Made by a program: the position numbers and the translations under genes. The notes under the pieces are model-generated. The model was given only the letters and a program-made list of their open reading frames with translations, was not told the DNA's origin and ran no database searches. Below are positions 25,891 through 39,549 of a DNA stretch of 64,000 bases, in pieces. The DNA comes from Brevipalpus yothersi. Lineage: Eukaryota; Arthropoda; Arachnida; Trombidiformes; Tenuipalpidae. Numbering within the stretch: position 1 is the stretch's first letter; each line of letters starts with the position of its first letter. The stretch is from NCBI GenBank assembly GCA_003956705.1, contig QZCP01000052.1, positions 192,221 to 256,220 of the forward strand, given 5' to 3'.

Positions 25891-28800
25891 GATGTTGAAC
25901 ATTCTAAGCAAGGCCTCTATTAAAAACACATATATGAAAATATATAATTACATGATTATCATACTATCTACTATTCATTCACCTAATGCACCCACTAAGC
26001 TCCATAAATACGAGGAGCTAGGAGGATGAACCATACAAGACTCAAAGAATAAGCAGAAGTCGTACACACAATTTTATCCAGCTACTTTGTTTCAACTAAT
26101 CTCCTTCTGGATTTCTTATTATATTACCATCAAGTATATATATATATTTACATATATTTTGACACCACCGCTGGATCATCACTTTAGCGTTACATTGACA
26201 TTTGTTCAACGGAGCGCGCATTCATACGATAAAAAAAAGGAAAGAGTGTATAATATGGTGTCTACTTCTCTCGCTCTCAATCATCAGTTGTGTTTGGAAC
26301 CATTGGGTGGTGGATATATCTGATAAACAAAAAAGCAAACATAAGCCCAAAAAAGCACGGATGAAAGGACATGTGATTTAGCGGAATAAGCTTGTTTGCA
26401 TGGTCATACGAAATCATCCTTGTGCGATCACCCCATATCTTTTCTCTCTCTCTCCCCCTCACATAGTCATCTCATGTTAACTTTACTACCCTTAACACGC
26501 TCTAATCAGGGGATTACAATTGTTCAAATTGTCCTGGATTCATTCTGCGCATACCTACATACCTTCTCTCTTTTTTTCTTCAAAACACCTATGAAACTGC
26601 ATTGGAGCCATTTTGAAACTTTTCTCGCTCTTATTCAAAATATACGGTTGCATCTCTCATTCAAGACTTACATTTTTTTACAGCTACAGGTTTGATGATA
26701 CAATAGAGTTCATCATCGAATTGATGATTAATCAATTTTTCGAAATGATGTGATTGTCAAACGATGACCAGTTGCCTATTGCTGGCCCTACCCCGGTAGC
26801 ATAAGGATAATCATACCAGCGATAATCACCCAGATCGTAGCTGTACTATTCCTCTGTCGCGTCTTGATTTATCTTTCTCTCTGTCACCGTTTTCTTTCTA
26901 CACACCCGGATTTTCAATCCATCTGCTGCAATATTATCGAAAATTCATTCTACTACTTTGATTCTCTTTGAGAAGAACAGAAAACAAAAACTTGTGCTGA
27001 TACATCTCTCTTTCTCTCCCTATTTCTCGTATGTTTTTTCTGCTGGAACGAATTCAGATTCTCAATTTTTCCAGTTACACACCTGCTATCATCTCTCTTT
27101 CTCTCTCTCTCTCTCTCTTTTTGAAACTTAATTATGATTCTTGATTGGTTTGTTCCTGATTAAAGATAAAAAGTATTCCGATTTCAATTCATATCTCTCT
27201 CTCTCTCTCTCCACTCTTTGTCTCGTGAAAAATTTTTTCACCTTTGAAATCTCTCCTTTGGAATCGGATCATGAATCGTGAATTTTTTACTTGAAAATTC
27301 CCAAAATTTTTCCATACACTGGAATTTCCAACCAACCACAACGACAATTTCGATTGTCTCCCAGTATCAACTTATCGTGAGCACAAATAATGAGTCAGCG
27401 TAAACTTTACATCGAATACTCAACTAGATACACTGTAATACTCTCTCTCTCTCTTTTCAACTCTACCCATCAAATTCTCATAAATCAATCAATGATCGAC
27501 TGTCATCAATCTAAATTATATCCATTCTCTCCACTCTATGGGAAGTGTTCATCAATCTATCATCGATCGGAAGTGCTCATTTCCGGGAATACCAAGTTCG
27601 ATCAATGTCCTCTCTCCTTCTTCCAAAGTTCTTTCCAAGTTTTCCTTATTTCAACTAGAATTTCCAATTCAAAAATTTTTTCCATCGCCTCATTGACAAA
27701 AATTTTCCAGGTAATTATTAAACTTCAAAACCATTCCGAGCATTTAAACTTGCTCCCCTTTTTAAATCCCTTTTAACCCTTTAAAACCCGAAAAAATGAT
27801 CACCATGGAGATACATGGTATGATATTGTTCATGAAAAAGACATGTCTTGGGTTGTGAGAGAGGATAAAATTTTCATCATCATGAAAACAAGTTACTGAT
27901 GATGTTTTAACGTTTTGATAACTGGTACCAGTAACTGAATCATTTTTATACACAACTCGGTGTGGTTTGGTGTGTAGACTGTGAGTGGTGATCAAAATTA
28001 TCAGACATTGATTGGAAGTGAGATAGATTGATTTTTTTTTCTACTTCTCCTTTGAGGAGCCTTAATTGTGGCTCTTTTCTTTCCATACTTTTATGCTGAT
28101 CACTGGCTGTGAGTGTGTATACTTCACCTCCACAACATAATAGTCTAATTAAATCTCAACTCTATCGATATATGTATATCAATGAATATAATGAATTGTC
28201 ATCATTCATGTTACCGCGTTGAATTTTGATAATAGTAATAATAATAATAATAATCATAATAGTCTTTCTCTTTCGCTTTTTGCTTAATCTTTTCCCAAGT
28301 GATAATGATTAATGATAAATGATGATAATTTGATCTGTGAGTTCATGTTTAAATTCATTCATTACACTATTGATTGTTGATTATCGTGATTGAATGAATG
28401 AATCAATGAAATCTACTCATTAATTGATCTCATACCACAACTGTCAACACTACTCTCTCTTCACTGAAAGGAATGTGTTGTGTTTCTTTCTTGTGTATGT
28501 GTATGTGAATATTAAAACCTCTTTTTCATCAATTTTCCTCTCAATTTCCACATGATCTAAATTTGGTTAATTAGCTCTCAAACTCAAAGTGTATCAGAAG
28601 TCCAAAAAGTACTCATGATGAGCATCAATACTAAGTGAGTATATTAACCGTGAATTTGATGGCCACTGTGTATTGTGTGTATGAGGAAACACAATTTGTG
28701 TGTATTTTTGCACTCAAATCTTATCTTCATGTGTGTGTCTTTGACACCAAATATCATCACAACACATCATGATAAATAATATTTCAACGCTCTCTAATCA

Positions 28801-28998
28801 TCTCTTTTTGTTCTTCTCTTCTCTTTCTACAGTTTCCATGTAAAATTATTCCAAAATAAATCATCATCACACTCAAACAGATCAACTATATCGTCATCAC
28901 TATTATCGGAATGACTTCATTGATTCGATATTGTTGCTGTATTTTATTTCTCTTCTGTCCATGCACTTGCTTTTCTATCAATTATAATGTGAAATAAT
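25891..28998. other. Intergenic: calmodulin 3' UTR and attractin 5' region
   Basis: About 3.1 kb without a convincing exon. It is TC-rich, with several short (TC)n tracts (about 27090-27118 and 27192-27211) and AT-rich blocks. Open frames such as 27390-27776 have random composition. Part is probably calmodulin 3' UTR; the last few hundred bases are probably attractin 5' UTR. Confidence 0.5.
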
Positions 28999-31900
28999 GT
29001 GTTCTATTACCACACGGACTATATCGGAGGATACTTTCCTCAGATCAAAAAGTTCCGATCAATTGACAAGATGATACCATATTCTTCATCATCATCTTAT
29101 CTATTGGCGATGCATTACTCATATTCGTCCAGCTCGCCACCATTAACCCGCCGTAAACGATGGAAATTATGGGCATTTATACGTCTATTGCTCTATCTGA
29201 AGTTATTCTCACTCATACGAGCCCACTCAATATCTTCTGGACCCTCCAAATCATCCTGTGATCATGTTCTATGTTATCATGGTACATGTCAAGAGGGAAA
29301 GTGTAATTGTGATCGTGGATGGCAAGGCTCAGCGTGTCACATGTGTGAAGGTCGATCACTACTTGTCGAACCATCCGGATACATAACTGATGGTAAAGAC
29401 AATTACAGTACCGATCTTCAATGTACATGGCTAATCGATTCTGGAAAGCCAAACTCAACTATTCGTCTACGATTCGTTGAATTTGCGACCGAATGTAGTT
29501 GGGATCATTTGTATATATTCGATGGTGATTCTATTCATTCTCCCCTGATTGGTGCATTCAGTGGTCTTTTGATTAAAGAAGGTTATAGCTTTAAAGAGCC
29601 ACCTGAGGTTCTGGTCACTTCGGGTAGAGCTTATCTCTATTTTTACTCAGATGCAGCATACAATATGAGTGGCTTCATCATCTCTTATAATGACCATGCT
29701 TGTCCGAAAAATTGTTCCTCACATGGTGCATGTATTGATGGTATTTGTACTTGTGATGGTAATTGGAGTGGACACGCTTGTGATAAACCTGTGTGTCCCA
29801 ACAAATGCTCTTCAAATGGTAGATGTAATGTGGAAGAAAAGAGATGTATCTGTGAGCCTGGATATATTGGTGATGATTGTTCTCAGTCTGAATCAAGTGA
29901 AAATTGGGTCTCAGTGCATTCCATTGGTAGTATAAAGGGTCGTGCTTTGCATCAAAGTGTGGTCTCTGGAAATTCTATGTGGGTAATCGGTGGGGATAGT
30001 TTTGATAAAAGTACCGAGCGAGACGAATTCTTTATAAGATATGATCTCAAACTCAAAAAGTGGGAACCAATCGAAATTCCATCGAGTGGACCTGCACCAA
30101 GATTTGGTCACACACTTGTCTCTTACAACAATTCACTCTATTTATTTGGAGGCATGATCAAACAGAGTGGACTAGTCGTTAACGAATTATGGCGTTATAG
30201 TGATAATGATTATCAGTGGGAAAAAATTGTCACCTCAGAAAATCCTTCTGATAGCAAGTTTTGTTACTCAAACTTTTGTAGTCCATTGAAGTAAGTTGAA
30301 CAATCTCATTTTTACACCTTCAAAATTTTACTACTTTTTCTATGAGGATAAACGCTCTAATTCTTTTTCATAATCTGATGACTTGCTCCTTTGAGTTTTA
30401 TGAACTTTTTCCCTAAAGAATGTAGGTTCAGCTTTTGTTATCATTACACAAGATAATGTTATGAATTAGCGGTTTTTCCTAAGTTTAGCTTCCGCATTTT
30501 CTTACTCAGCTAACCTTAAGCATACTGAAAGTTAACCCTCTTCAGACCCTTTTTCAATTATTATTATTATTTATTCTCTTCTAGAACTATTGGACACACC
30601 GCCAATATCGTTAGTGATAAAATGATCGTTATTTTTGGCCACAGTCCTGTCTATGGATATCTGAATGCTGTTCAAGAGTATGATTTCTCTCGAAACTCAT
30701 GGACTTTGGTGGAAACAAGTGGTGCACTGGTCAGGGGAGGTTTTGGACATTCCAGTTCATACTATCCTGAAAAAGATTTGATATACGTTTATGGTGGCTA
30801 TCATTCTTCCTCTAGTGATCCTCAATTAGTCGATTTGTTGTATAGCTACAGTCCCACACGAAAGTCTTGGCGTTTGTTGACTCCAAGCAATTCGCCCAGA
30901 TATCTCCATTCATCAGTCATAATTTCCGGTTTAATGTACGTTTATGGAGGAAATGGGCACAATTCAACCCAAGATCATATTGGAAAATGTTTCTCAGTCC
31001 CATTTTTAGCCTACGATATTGAATGTGACGCATGGATCTCAATGAAAGGACCCTCCTTCCAAAGAGTTGGTCGCTATGGGCACAGTGCGATAGTATACAA
31101 AGATGAAATGTACATATTCGGGGGGTTCAATGGACTTATGCTCAATTCTTTACTTAAATTTTATCCTGGTGATTGTCCATCATCCACATCTTCCTCTCAG
31201 TCTTCACTTTCCTCTTCATCTACTCTGGTACCATCATCTTTCCATCACTCTTACCGTAGGAACTGCCTCAAATCAAAGCCCACTTCATCTTCGCTCTTAG
31301 CGAAAAACTCGAGTTTCTGTGATCATCGTGAGGCTAACTTCAGTGAACTCTGCTCCAATTTAAAAGATTGTCATTCTTGCTTAGAAAATTCTTATGGCCT
31401 AGGCGGGTAAGTGTCCTCATCTGAAGCGAATACTATTCCTGAATTTCTTTTCACTTCTGAATCTGACAAACAATCTTCTCTAATAGGAAGAGTGAATGTA
31501 TATGGTGCGATGGCTTATGTAGTCATAAAAAATGTCGAAAGTCCATAACTGGCTCAAAAGTCAAGATAACGGATCCAGCTAGATGTGATGTAATCCGTAG
31601 GAAAGATATTGATTGCGAAAGAACTGATAATTGCCATCTATGTGATGCTAAGCCTCAATGCAAATGGCAAGGTCATAAGCAATGTGGTGTTAATCGAGAT
31701 CAAAGTATTGTGGATAACTCCAGGATCGCCAACATGGGCCCAGGATCGATGAGTCGTGATGAGTATGTTATTCATTTTTCTAAAAATGAGTGAGATTGAG
31801 ATTGCCAATTGTATATTACATCGAGATTTAGATCAGATCCATCTCAATTTTTAAAAAAAAACATCTTTTCAGTATCAGTGAATGTTCAGTAGAAACCTGT

Positions 31901-33672
31901 TTCACAAAAATTCAACTCAACCTACCCCATAGACATGAAAAGTGGCTGAAGAACTTGAAAGGATTTCATTGAAGTATTTTGACTGATTCAAGTTTCTGTG
32001 AAATTTTGATTCATTTAAATTCAGAGAAATTAAGAATCCTTTCTCTTTTTCTCTAGACCTCGTTATCGGCGTGATACTTGTGAACCAGCTTGCTACACTC
32101 GTACATCTTGTGCTAATTGTTCTGGAATTGCTGGAAGTCAGTGTATGTGGTGCAGTTCATCTAAACAGTGTATCGATTCGAATGCCTATGCTGCTGTTTT
32201 CTCATTGGGCCAGTGTATGGAGTGGACCATCCAGCAGGCTAAATGCAATTCATTCAATTGTGCTGATATACCAACTTGCGATGCTTGTCAAAAAAATCCT
32301 CGATGTGGATGGTGTGATGATGGTTCTGGAACTGGAGTCGGCAAGTGTATGGAAGGCTCTTATACAGGATCCTTGGAAGCCTTAACATCTTGTCCAAACG
32401 AACGATGGCATTTTGTCTCCTGTCCAGACTGTCAATGCAATGGGCACAGCACCTGTACTGAGAATCCGAAAGTGTGCGATAAACCTTGCCGAGATCTCAC
32501 CGAAGGTAGCAATTGTCAGCGATGTAAAGCAGGTCATCACGGAAATCCCGTGAATGGAGGATCTTTCTACGAAATGAAAGGTAAATCCAGCTTATCTTCA
32601 TTTCTAAGGAATGTGATATTCATCAATTTATTTTCCTTTGCTAGGCGAAAAAGTGATACTTCAAGCTTGCCGTCCATGTGAGTGTAATCATCATAGTGAA
32701 GATTGTCATCCGGAGAATGGAAAATGCTATTGTAACACTAAAGGGATTGTTGGTCATCATTGTGATAAGTGCGATGAACCAAGCCACTACTTTGGAGATC
32801 CAACAAGAGTGGGTGGATCTTGTTACTACAATTTATCGGTTGACTTTCAATACACTTTCAATATGTCCAAAGCTGATGATAAACACTTCACACGTATTAA
32901 CTTTATGAACTCGCCGATGAAATCTGATGTAGATGTTGATTTCTCAATCACTTGCAATGCCAAAGCTCTGGTGAATATCTCAATCGGGACATCATCTGAA
33001 AATCGTACTCTACAATCGCAGTTGGACTGTGGCTCTTTCAACACTGTCAAATTACGATTCAGCTATCAAGACAATTCTTTTGGCAGCGATAATACAACAT
33101 TCTACGTTAATGTTTATGACTTTGTTACTCCTTTTGTACTTCAGATTGCATTTTCTCAGCATAGAACTCTAGATCTACTACAATTTTTTGTGACTTTTTC
33201 TAGCTGCTTTTTAACATTACTCATCATTGCTGCTGTTTTATGGAAAATTAAGCAAAAATATGATATGTATAGACGACGACAGCAAGCTTTTCTGGAACTA
33301 GAACACATGGCTAGTCGACCTTTTGCAAGCATATTCGTTGATCTGCAGGACAATCAACTATGTAATTACAAAGCTCGATTGAGCAGTGATGGGGATACCA
33401 TCAGTCATTCGATAATCAAAACAAAAGATCCTACACCCATCGCTCTTGAACCTTGTGCCACCGGGAAAGCTGCAGTATTATCACTCATTTTAAGACTACC
33501 TACTGGTGGTTCTCGAACAGTACCGCCTGGTCAAACTGGTCTCGCCATTGGTTCGGCACTTGTTTCACTAGGATCAATGGATCACAAATGTCCAAAACAT
33601 GATGTTTCTGTGTCTTCTCAAGCTTCAAAAATGAGTGCTCTCAAGAGCCAAAATAGCTCAACTAGTGTATGA
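28999..33672 (+). CDS. Attractin-like single-pass membrane protein (lectin domain absent)
   Basis: Exons 28999-30290, 30585-31406, 31487-31762, 32057-32580 and 32645-33672 keep phase and give about 1313 residues. A second Met at 29065 is a possible start; a hydrophobic signal segment lies near residues 57-73. Domain order: EGF-like (CDHVLCYHGTCQEGKCNCD), CUB, two EGF-like, six-blade kelch propeller (repeated GG and GHS motifs across exons 1-2), PSI-type cysteine modules and two laminin-EGF modules. A juxtamembrane domain, one TM helix near residues 1150-1172 and a cytoplasmic tail with MASRPFAS complete it; that tail motif is diagnostic of attractin/ATRNL1. In animals attractin acts in melanocortin/agouti signalling and membrane homeostasis, possibly with MGRN1-type ubiquitin ligases. 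The C-type lectin domain expected between two PSI-type modules is missing. Confidence 0.92.
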
Positions 33673-34180
33673 AGAAATATCAAGCTATCAGAGAAAGAGA
33701 GAGCATACCAAACAGTTTCCTCAACAATCCACATGTATATCTAACTCATATTATAATGTTTTTTTTAAAGTAATCGTTATTTTTTCTCGCAGCCCGATGC
33801 TTGCGATTCCCAAAGTAACTTTTCTTCTATCAAAGATCAAGAAAAGAGGGACAAAGCTCCAATCTTTTTATGTGAATCTCATTTAGATATTTAATGTATT
33901 CATTGAGAATTTTGCATCGAATCACTGAAACCAGCTTCCGCCAAACAGAAGAAAAATTCACGCGGCCAAGAGACTCAGATTCATTCTGTAAATTTAATTG
34001 AAAAAAAATATAATTAAATGTTTGAGAAAAATATATTCATGTCTGAAAGTTTCTCGTCATTTTTTAAGCTAAGCATGGTGAACATAGGATGAACTTATAA
34101 TCGAATGTGTATTAGTTTGAATGAGATAATTTTGGTGCAGAAAGAGTCTATTTCTTAGTTCATAGTTTATAGAGAAAGTT
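33673..34180. other. Intergenic, convergent 3' flanks (attractin / GST)
   Basis: AT-rich 3' UTR-like sequence; no coding feature seen. Confidence 0.55.
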
Positions 34181-34840
34181 TTAATTATTATTATTAGTGG
34201 CCTTTCCTTGTCTCACTTCTTCAATTTTTTCTTGCATATACGCTGAAAAGCGTTTCATCGGTTCCGAATTGAGTCGATTAAAACCAGGTATTTGCACCTT
34301 TAACCTTTCCATCCATTTAGCTAAGCATGGATAAGGTCGAAAATCGAAACGACACGCTTCGGCAAATGAGAGTGAAGCTAATATCGAGAGATCAGCCAAT
34401 GTGATGTGTCCAGTGGCCAAGTATTCCCTACCATCAAGATGTTGATTAAGGAGTACCAATTTTTGTCGAAACTTGAGTTCATCCTCAAGCCGAGGCTCAC
34501 GACCAGATAGATAGGAAGCCTTGAAAATGGAAAGACATAATTATTATCTGGCACTCGTGAATCATTTTCTCTCTCTCTCTCTCTCTTTGAGATTAGATCA
34601 AGATCGGCTTATAAACTTTGGTTAGAGATTGAGTTTCTTTCAAACGGAAAGTAGTTTAGATATGGTTATGTATCGATCATTTTGTTCCTCTTGTCTTGGT
34701 TAAATTCATATTTACTTTCATTGTCTCTCGTCTCTCTCTTTCGCACACACATGTATACGAATCAGAGTGACAGATATAAATCATGAGTTTTGTATCAAAA
34801 CACAGTCACAAGAGGGTTTATCAGCATTATGTCATTGATG

Positions 34841-34880
<40 letters not shown>

Positions 34881-35680
34881 AAGCGAGAAAGAGATGTTAA
34901 ATGAAATGAAAAAAAAACGGGAAGCAAGAAGAGGAAAAAAAATATGTATAATCGGAATCTCTGTGCAAAGAAATGAATCGCAAAACCAGATGAGAAGAGA
35001 GAGATAATCGTTTCACTTACCAGATAATCAGTTTGAGCTTTGTACAATTGAGTTCCGTCAAAATAGAGAAACTGATCGATTAGTGGTCTCTCACGCAAAT
35101 TAACGGGATATAAGTAATGATCTTTATAAAATTTTTCTACCAAGTACGTCATAATAGCACGACTAAAAAAAATTTTGTTGATCACACACACAGATGGGGG
35201 AGAGAGATAAATAGACAGATAAATAAAATCATGGAGGAAAAAAATTTGACTGATTAGAACATGACAAAGAATCGAAAGGTGAAGTGAAGTCATTGGATAG
35301 GTATGTACATATGTATGTATAATGGTGAATTTACCTTTCCCAAATTACAAAACCATTATCAACCAGAGTGGGCACACAGTGGAAAGGATTTATCTAAGGG
35401 GAACGAAAATTTCAAAAAAGGGAATCATTTTTTTCTCTCCATCAACACCTTTCCCAATCGACTGGAAAAATAATTCCCCCCTTTTTTTCGAAGTGTCAAA
35501 CAAAAAGTGAACACACACAAAAAGAAGCATTGAATCACTACATACCTTACTAAATTGTGGACTAAATTGTTCATTATTGGTAAGATCAACCGAGATGAGG
35601 TTCAATCGTAGACCAAGATATTCGGCAACCATTAGAACTGCTCTACATGGTGGACTTTCGGCCATAAAGTATAAATCCAT
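34181..35680 (-). CDS. Glutathione S-transferase, delta/epsilon class
   Basis: Four exons, 35680-35546, 35393-35335, 35162-35021 and 34519-34181, give 224 residues, the normal GST length. It is a cytosolic dimeric enzyme that conjugates glutathione to electrophiles in detoxification of xenobiotics and oxidised lipids. The N-terminal thioredoxin-like domain has the catalytic Ser9 (MAESPPCRAVL), VPTLVDNG with the cis-Pro, and the glutathione-binding WESRAIMTYL built across an intron. The C-terminal helical domain has the N-capping box region ITLADLSILASL. The short tail ends in a run of Asn. It is divergently transcribed from SMG6, with about 500 bp between starts. Confidence 0.93.
34844..34876. 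repeat. (AG)n microsatellite inside the GST third intron
   Basis: About 16 uninterrupted AG units lie in the intron between GST exons 3 and 4. The overlapping open frame is low complexity. Confidence 0.95.
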
Positions 35681-36182
35681 GATGTTCGAGAGAGAAAGAA
35701 GAAAAAAAATTACCTTCACTCTTAAAACACTCTACACACAATTAACTGCGAAGATTTTTGATTTATCACACACACACACACACACTTTGAGTAACTTTTC
35801 ACGATACCTTGACGATCACACCAAAGATAATCGAAAAAATAAAAAAAGTGAGACAGAGAAAGAGAGATGCTCTTGATGTGTGTGCTGTATGAATATGTGC
35901 CTCTTGAGTTGGCTTCCCTGCAAAAGTGAATCGAGCGAAGCAAGTGCAAGCTGCTTGAAGCGCCACTTTTTACAGGATCCTCATCAAAGGATCTTGACTT
36001 GTGTGAATCACAAGACTTTTGCCTTTATATTATTTGTTTTTTTTTCTTTCTTTGTTCATTAATTGTATTATTATTGTCCAGTGTGTTTGATTGATTCTTC
36101 TTTTATTTTACTCTCTCACTGTCTCAAAGTTAATCCTATGTGTGTGTTTTTTTTCCACTTGTGAAACGGTCTCTCGAATGTG
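35681..36182. other. Divergent promoter region, GST / SMG6
   Basis: Contains an (AC)n run at 35767-35785 and T-rich tracts. No exon recognised. Confidence 0.5.
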
Positions 36183-39100
36183 ATGGAAGAGAAGAAAAAA
36201 TCTACCAAAAGACCTGAGAGGCAAATTTATCAACCACCAAAATCGGTCAATCATTTGCCTGGTAAACCTCAAAATTCGGATAGAAGTAGGCTATCATGGA
36301 ATTCACGTGAAAATTTTCATAAACCAGTTGGATCATCTTTCCAGTATAACAATTATGGGGATAGAAGGCCAAATCGAAAGCCTAATCGTGAAGAGCACAA
36401 ACAGTATGCTAACACGAAAGATATACCTCCTCGCTTTCAAAAAAAATTCATGGAGGTAATGAAAATGATTATTATTTTCTTCTTACTAAGGTCGCGCTTT
36501 GTTCTAACTTTTCTCTCTCTTTCCCTCTTCTATAGGCTTATCAGAACAAGCCTCATTTTGTTCAAGATCATAATCAGCATGTGATTCGTGATCATCATCA
36601 CTATTATCAACAAACGAATGAACTCATCAATCGAACGGGACAACATCAACAACACCCACAGCATCAACAACAACATCCTCAACACCAGCAACACCAGCAA
36701 CACCAGCCCCAGCAGTCATACCAGCAACACCATCATCAACAACATCAACAGCATCCGCAACACCAGCAACACCAATCGCATGTTGATCCACGCTCACAGC
36801 CTCGAAGAGCATCCAATGAGCTTCCCGAGACACGAAATGATCAGGAAAACCGTGGTCCAGAGCCTCAAGGAAGTTATTCTCGAATTGAACCAATGGTCAA
36901 TCATTATCATCAGGGTAACGAGCAAAAGCATCAAAGCTGGGCAAATGCTCCAATCATCGAGCATACCAGTGTTCCTCACCATGCTACCAGTAATTTTCAA
37001 CGAGTGAATGAGCCTTTGACTGTCAACAAGCCATGTGGTGTGATAAGACCAACTGCTCACGCATACCAAACCAATAACAATCAAAAGTTAACACATTATC
37101 CTCAATCCAGTAATATGACTCTTCAGATTCCCATAAACTACACAAATCATGGACTGCCTATAGAGTACTTGTCCTCCTTCCAAAACTGTAATCAATTGAT
37201 TGAAGGTGATAAGCCTATCATGGCTATGCCTCCTCCGTTCTTCTTACAATACTTACAAAATCTTTCGTCTCAGTCACACTTAGCCAACCAGCGAGTTGGT
37301 ATTCCTCCACCAAGTCACCTCACTGGATCCTCTTTTGATTCATTAAACCAAACTATTGTTCAGAAATGTATCAGTGAAATCAAGCAACTAGAGCTTGACC
37401 TCCGAGAGGCTTTGCAGAAACGATCTGAAAGTGGTGAAAAGAATCCAGTAATAACAGCTTTACTTGCGAGAATCCAGGCACTGTATCAACAGGTGATTCT
37501 TGACAATCCTCAATACTGTAAAGAACATGATGTGGAACTTGCCCTCTGGAATACCGTTTTTTATCAGTTCATCAAATCTCATCTCCAAGAAATTGAAAAG
37601 AATCCTGATTCACAGTCAATCAAAGACGAGCTTTTGTCGGAAATAGAAGTTGCTTCTGTTTTCTTCGAAACTTTACTGGCCAAGCTGGAGGCAGCGTTTA
37701 AATTTACCGTTGATGAGTACATTGATCGTCACTATGAGGAGAAATGCGATGATATAATGGGGGCTACTCTGTCAGCACAAAAAATTGTCTTATATCTCGG
37801 TGATTTAGCTCACTATCGTGGGCAAGCTTTGAACTCGCCTAATTATAACAAGGCTCAAAGGTATTGACAAATCTCCCCCTTGATGACATCAATTCCACTA
37901 ATTTCTTACTTTCTCACTCAGTTACTATTTGAAAGCACATCAGATAGCACCTAGAATGGGTATGCCTTTCCATCGGTTGGCTCTTCTCGCTGTACATGGG
38001 GTATGTCTTTTTATTGCTACATTTGCCTTCTCTCAATAATTTGATATTAAATTCTTCCTTTTATCTCAGAGGAGACGTTTAGAAGCTGTTTATAATTACA
38101 TGAGAAGTTTAGCGGCTCGTGTTCCTGAAGAATCTTCAAGGAAAGGATTGTTAACCATTTTTGAGGAAGTTAAAACTAAGGTAAGGTGTTTTCTTACCGC
38201 CAATCTTCACTTTTGTAAGCAAATTTTGTCTTCTTCAGTTTGAAGCAGCTGAAAATGAACGATTATCCAAATCACTTCAGTCACTCAAAGTTTCTGAGGA
38301 ATCACGAGACTTGCGTAAAGGTGGTCAATCATCGGAAAAACCCAATAACATCCCATCTGATTCTGATAACAAATCAGGTGAAGAGGAGCTAAACTCTCTC
38401 AGAGATGAAGAAGTGAGTTTTTGTAGACAAATATGTCCATTTTTTCGCATCGTTAACTCTTATATTCACTCTGCCTTCTACAGCTCACAAGACGATTTGT
38501 ACTGAGCTTCTTGCATGTTCATGGAAAGCTCTTCACCAAAACCGGGTAAGCATATTAGCATTATCATAATATATTGGTTCTACTATTTTTATGTGTAAAT
38601 ACTCGGTTATCTGTCAAACTAATCCTTTACATTCTCTCAGCCTTGAATCTTTTGACTCAACTGTGCATCAAATGTTCATGGAATTGCGATGTCTTCTGAA
38701 ACGTTCACCATTTCCAATGAGCTCTCAGAGGCTACTACAAATGATGGCTATTAACATGTTTTCAGCCTATCCTGGGCAACAACAATTTATTCAAGAAAAA
38801 GCAATTCAAATTACTCTTACTATGGCAGCTCTTCTTTTGGAGCGAGTTGATGCTTCTCTAGAAAAACATGATTCTGTCGAAAGTTCTTCTGTTGTTGCTG
38901 ATGATGTAGCTGAGCTTTTACCTACTCTCAAAATTTGGACAGATTGGATGATAACTTGCTACTGTGTAAATGATGATCCATCTTTTATAGTTCCCCAGTT
39001 TCCTATTGGGTATGTTTCTCTCTCTAATTTCATCTTCGAAACAATCATCCATTCATTTTGAAAATTTCTCATTTTTCCTTCAGAGGTGTAAGTGATGTGT

Positions 39101-39549
39101 TCTCGTTACTCGCCGATGTGCTCACCAGGCTGGAGAAAATAGATCTAATAGACTTGAAGACGACAGATTTCGAGTCTAATAAGCGGCTTGAAGGCTATGA
39201 TCGCATAACTTTGGATGAGGACACTCTTCTATCAGGATTCCTTCCTCTGTGCGTTGCTCCGAATGCTTGTTCTTATGCTCTCTCTCCAGGCGATAAGGTA
39301 GAGATATTCATTCACTTCCCTCAGATTCTATCTCTAAAACGCTTTATTTTTCAGGAGAAAGCAAGAACTTCCCTACGAATCACTCGAATTAAGCTTTTTG
39401 GCCAATATCTATGTGGAAAAGTAAAACCTTACCTCGTGTATGACGTAGGAAATGGACGTTTTTGGTCTTGTGTTCCAGCAAAAACAACTCACAAAGTGAA
39501 CTTTAATCAGCAAACGCGAGCAAATGTTGAAAATGGAGCTCATGCATGA
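36183..39549 (+). CDS. SMG6/EST1-like nonsense-mediated decay factor lacking the PIN domain
   Basis: Nine exons (36183-36455, 36536-37860, 37922-38000, 38070-38180, 38239-38412, 38484-38545, 38641-39009, 39084-39297, 39355-39549) give about 933 residues. The basic N-terminus has RPERQIYQP, reminiscent of the exon-junction-complex-binding motif of SMG6. A His/Gln-rich low-complexity segment follows (36646-36780). From about residue 310 comes the 14-3-3-like TPR domain, with AAFKFTVDEYID, YLGDLAHYRGQA, YYLKAHQIAPRMGMPFHRL and the AVYNYMRSLAA helix. The helical-hairpin region follows, with LSFLHVHGKLFT. The match is to SMG6, not SMG5 or SMG7. The protein ends soon after the LLSGFLPL segment, without the acidic linker and C-terminal PIN endonuclease of animal SMG6. 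Confidence 0.85.
36640..36785 (+). repeat. CAA/CAC trinucleotide tract encoding poly-Gln/His in SMG6-like gene
   Basis: Imperfect CAR/CAY codon repeats encode a QHQQHPQH-type segment. The tract also opens long shadow frames on both strands, which are not genes. Confidence 0.9.

Noticed and set aside
26770..26850. Possible tRNA-like fold (CCGGTAGC region)
   Set aside because: No T-loop consensus GGTTCRANNCC and no acceptor stem could be drawn. No tRNA or rRNA gene was recognised anywhere in the window.
27390..27776. 128-codon plus-strand frame between calmodulin and attractin
   Set aside because: Random composition, no motif or splice context; probably UTR or intergenic.
36588..37007. Alternative-frame and antisense frames in the SMG6-like exon 2
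   Set aside because: Created by the CAA/CAC repeat; the Gln/His frame continues into the conserved domain, the others do not.
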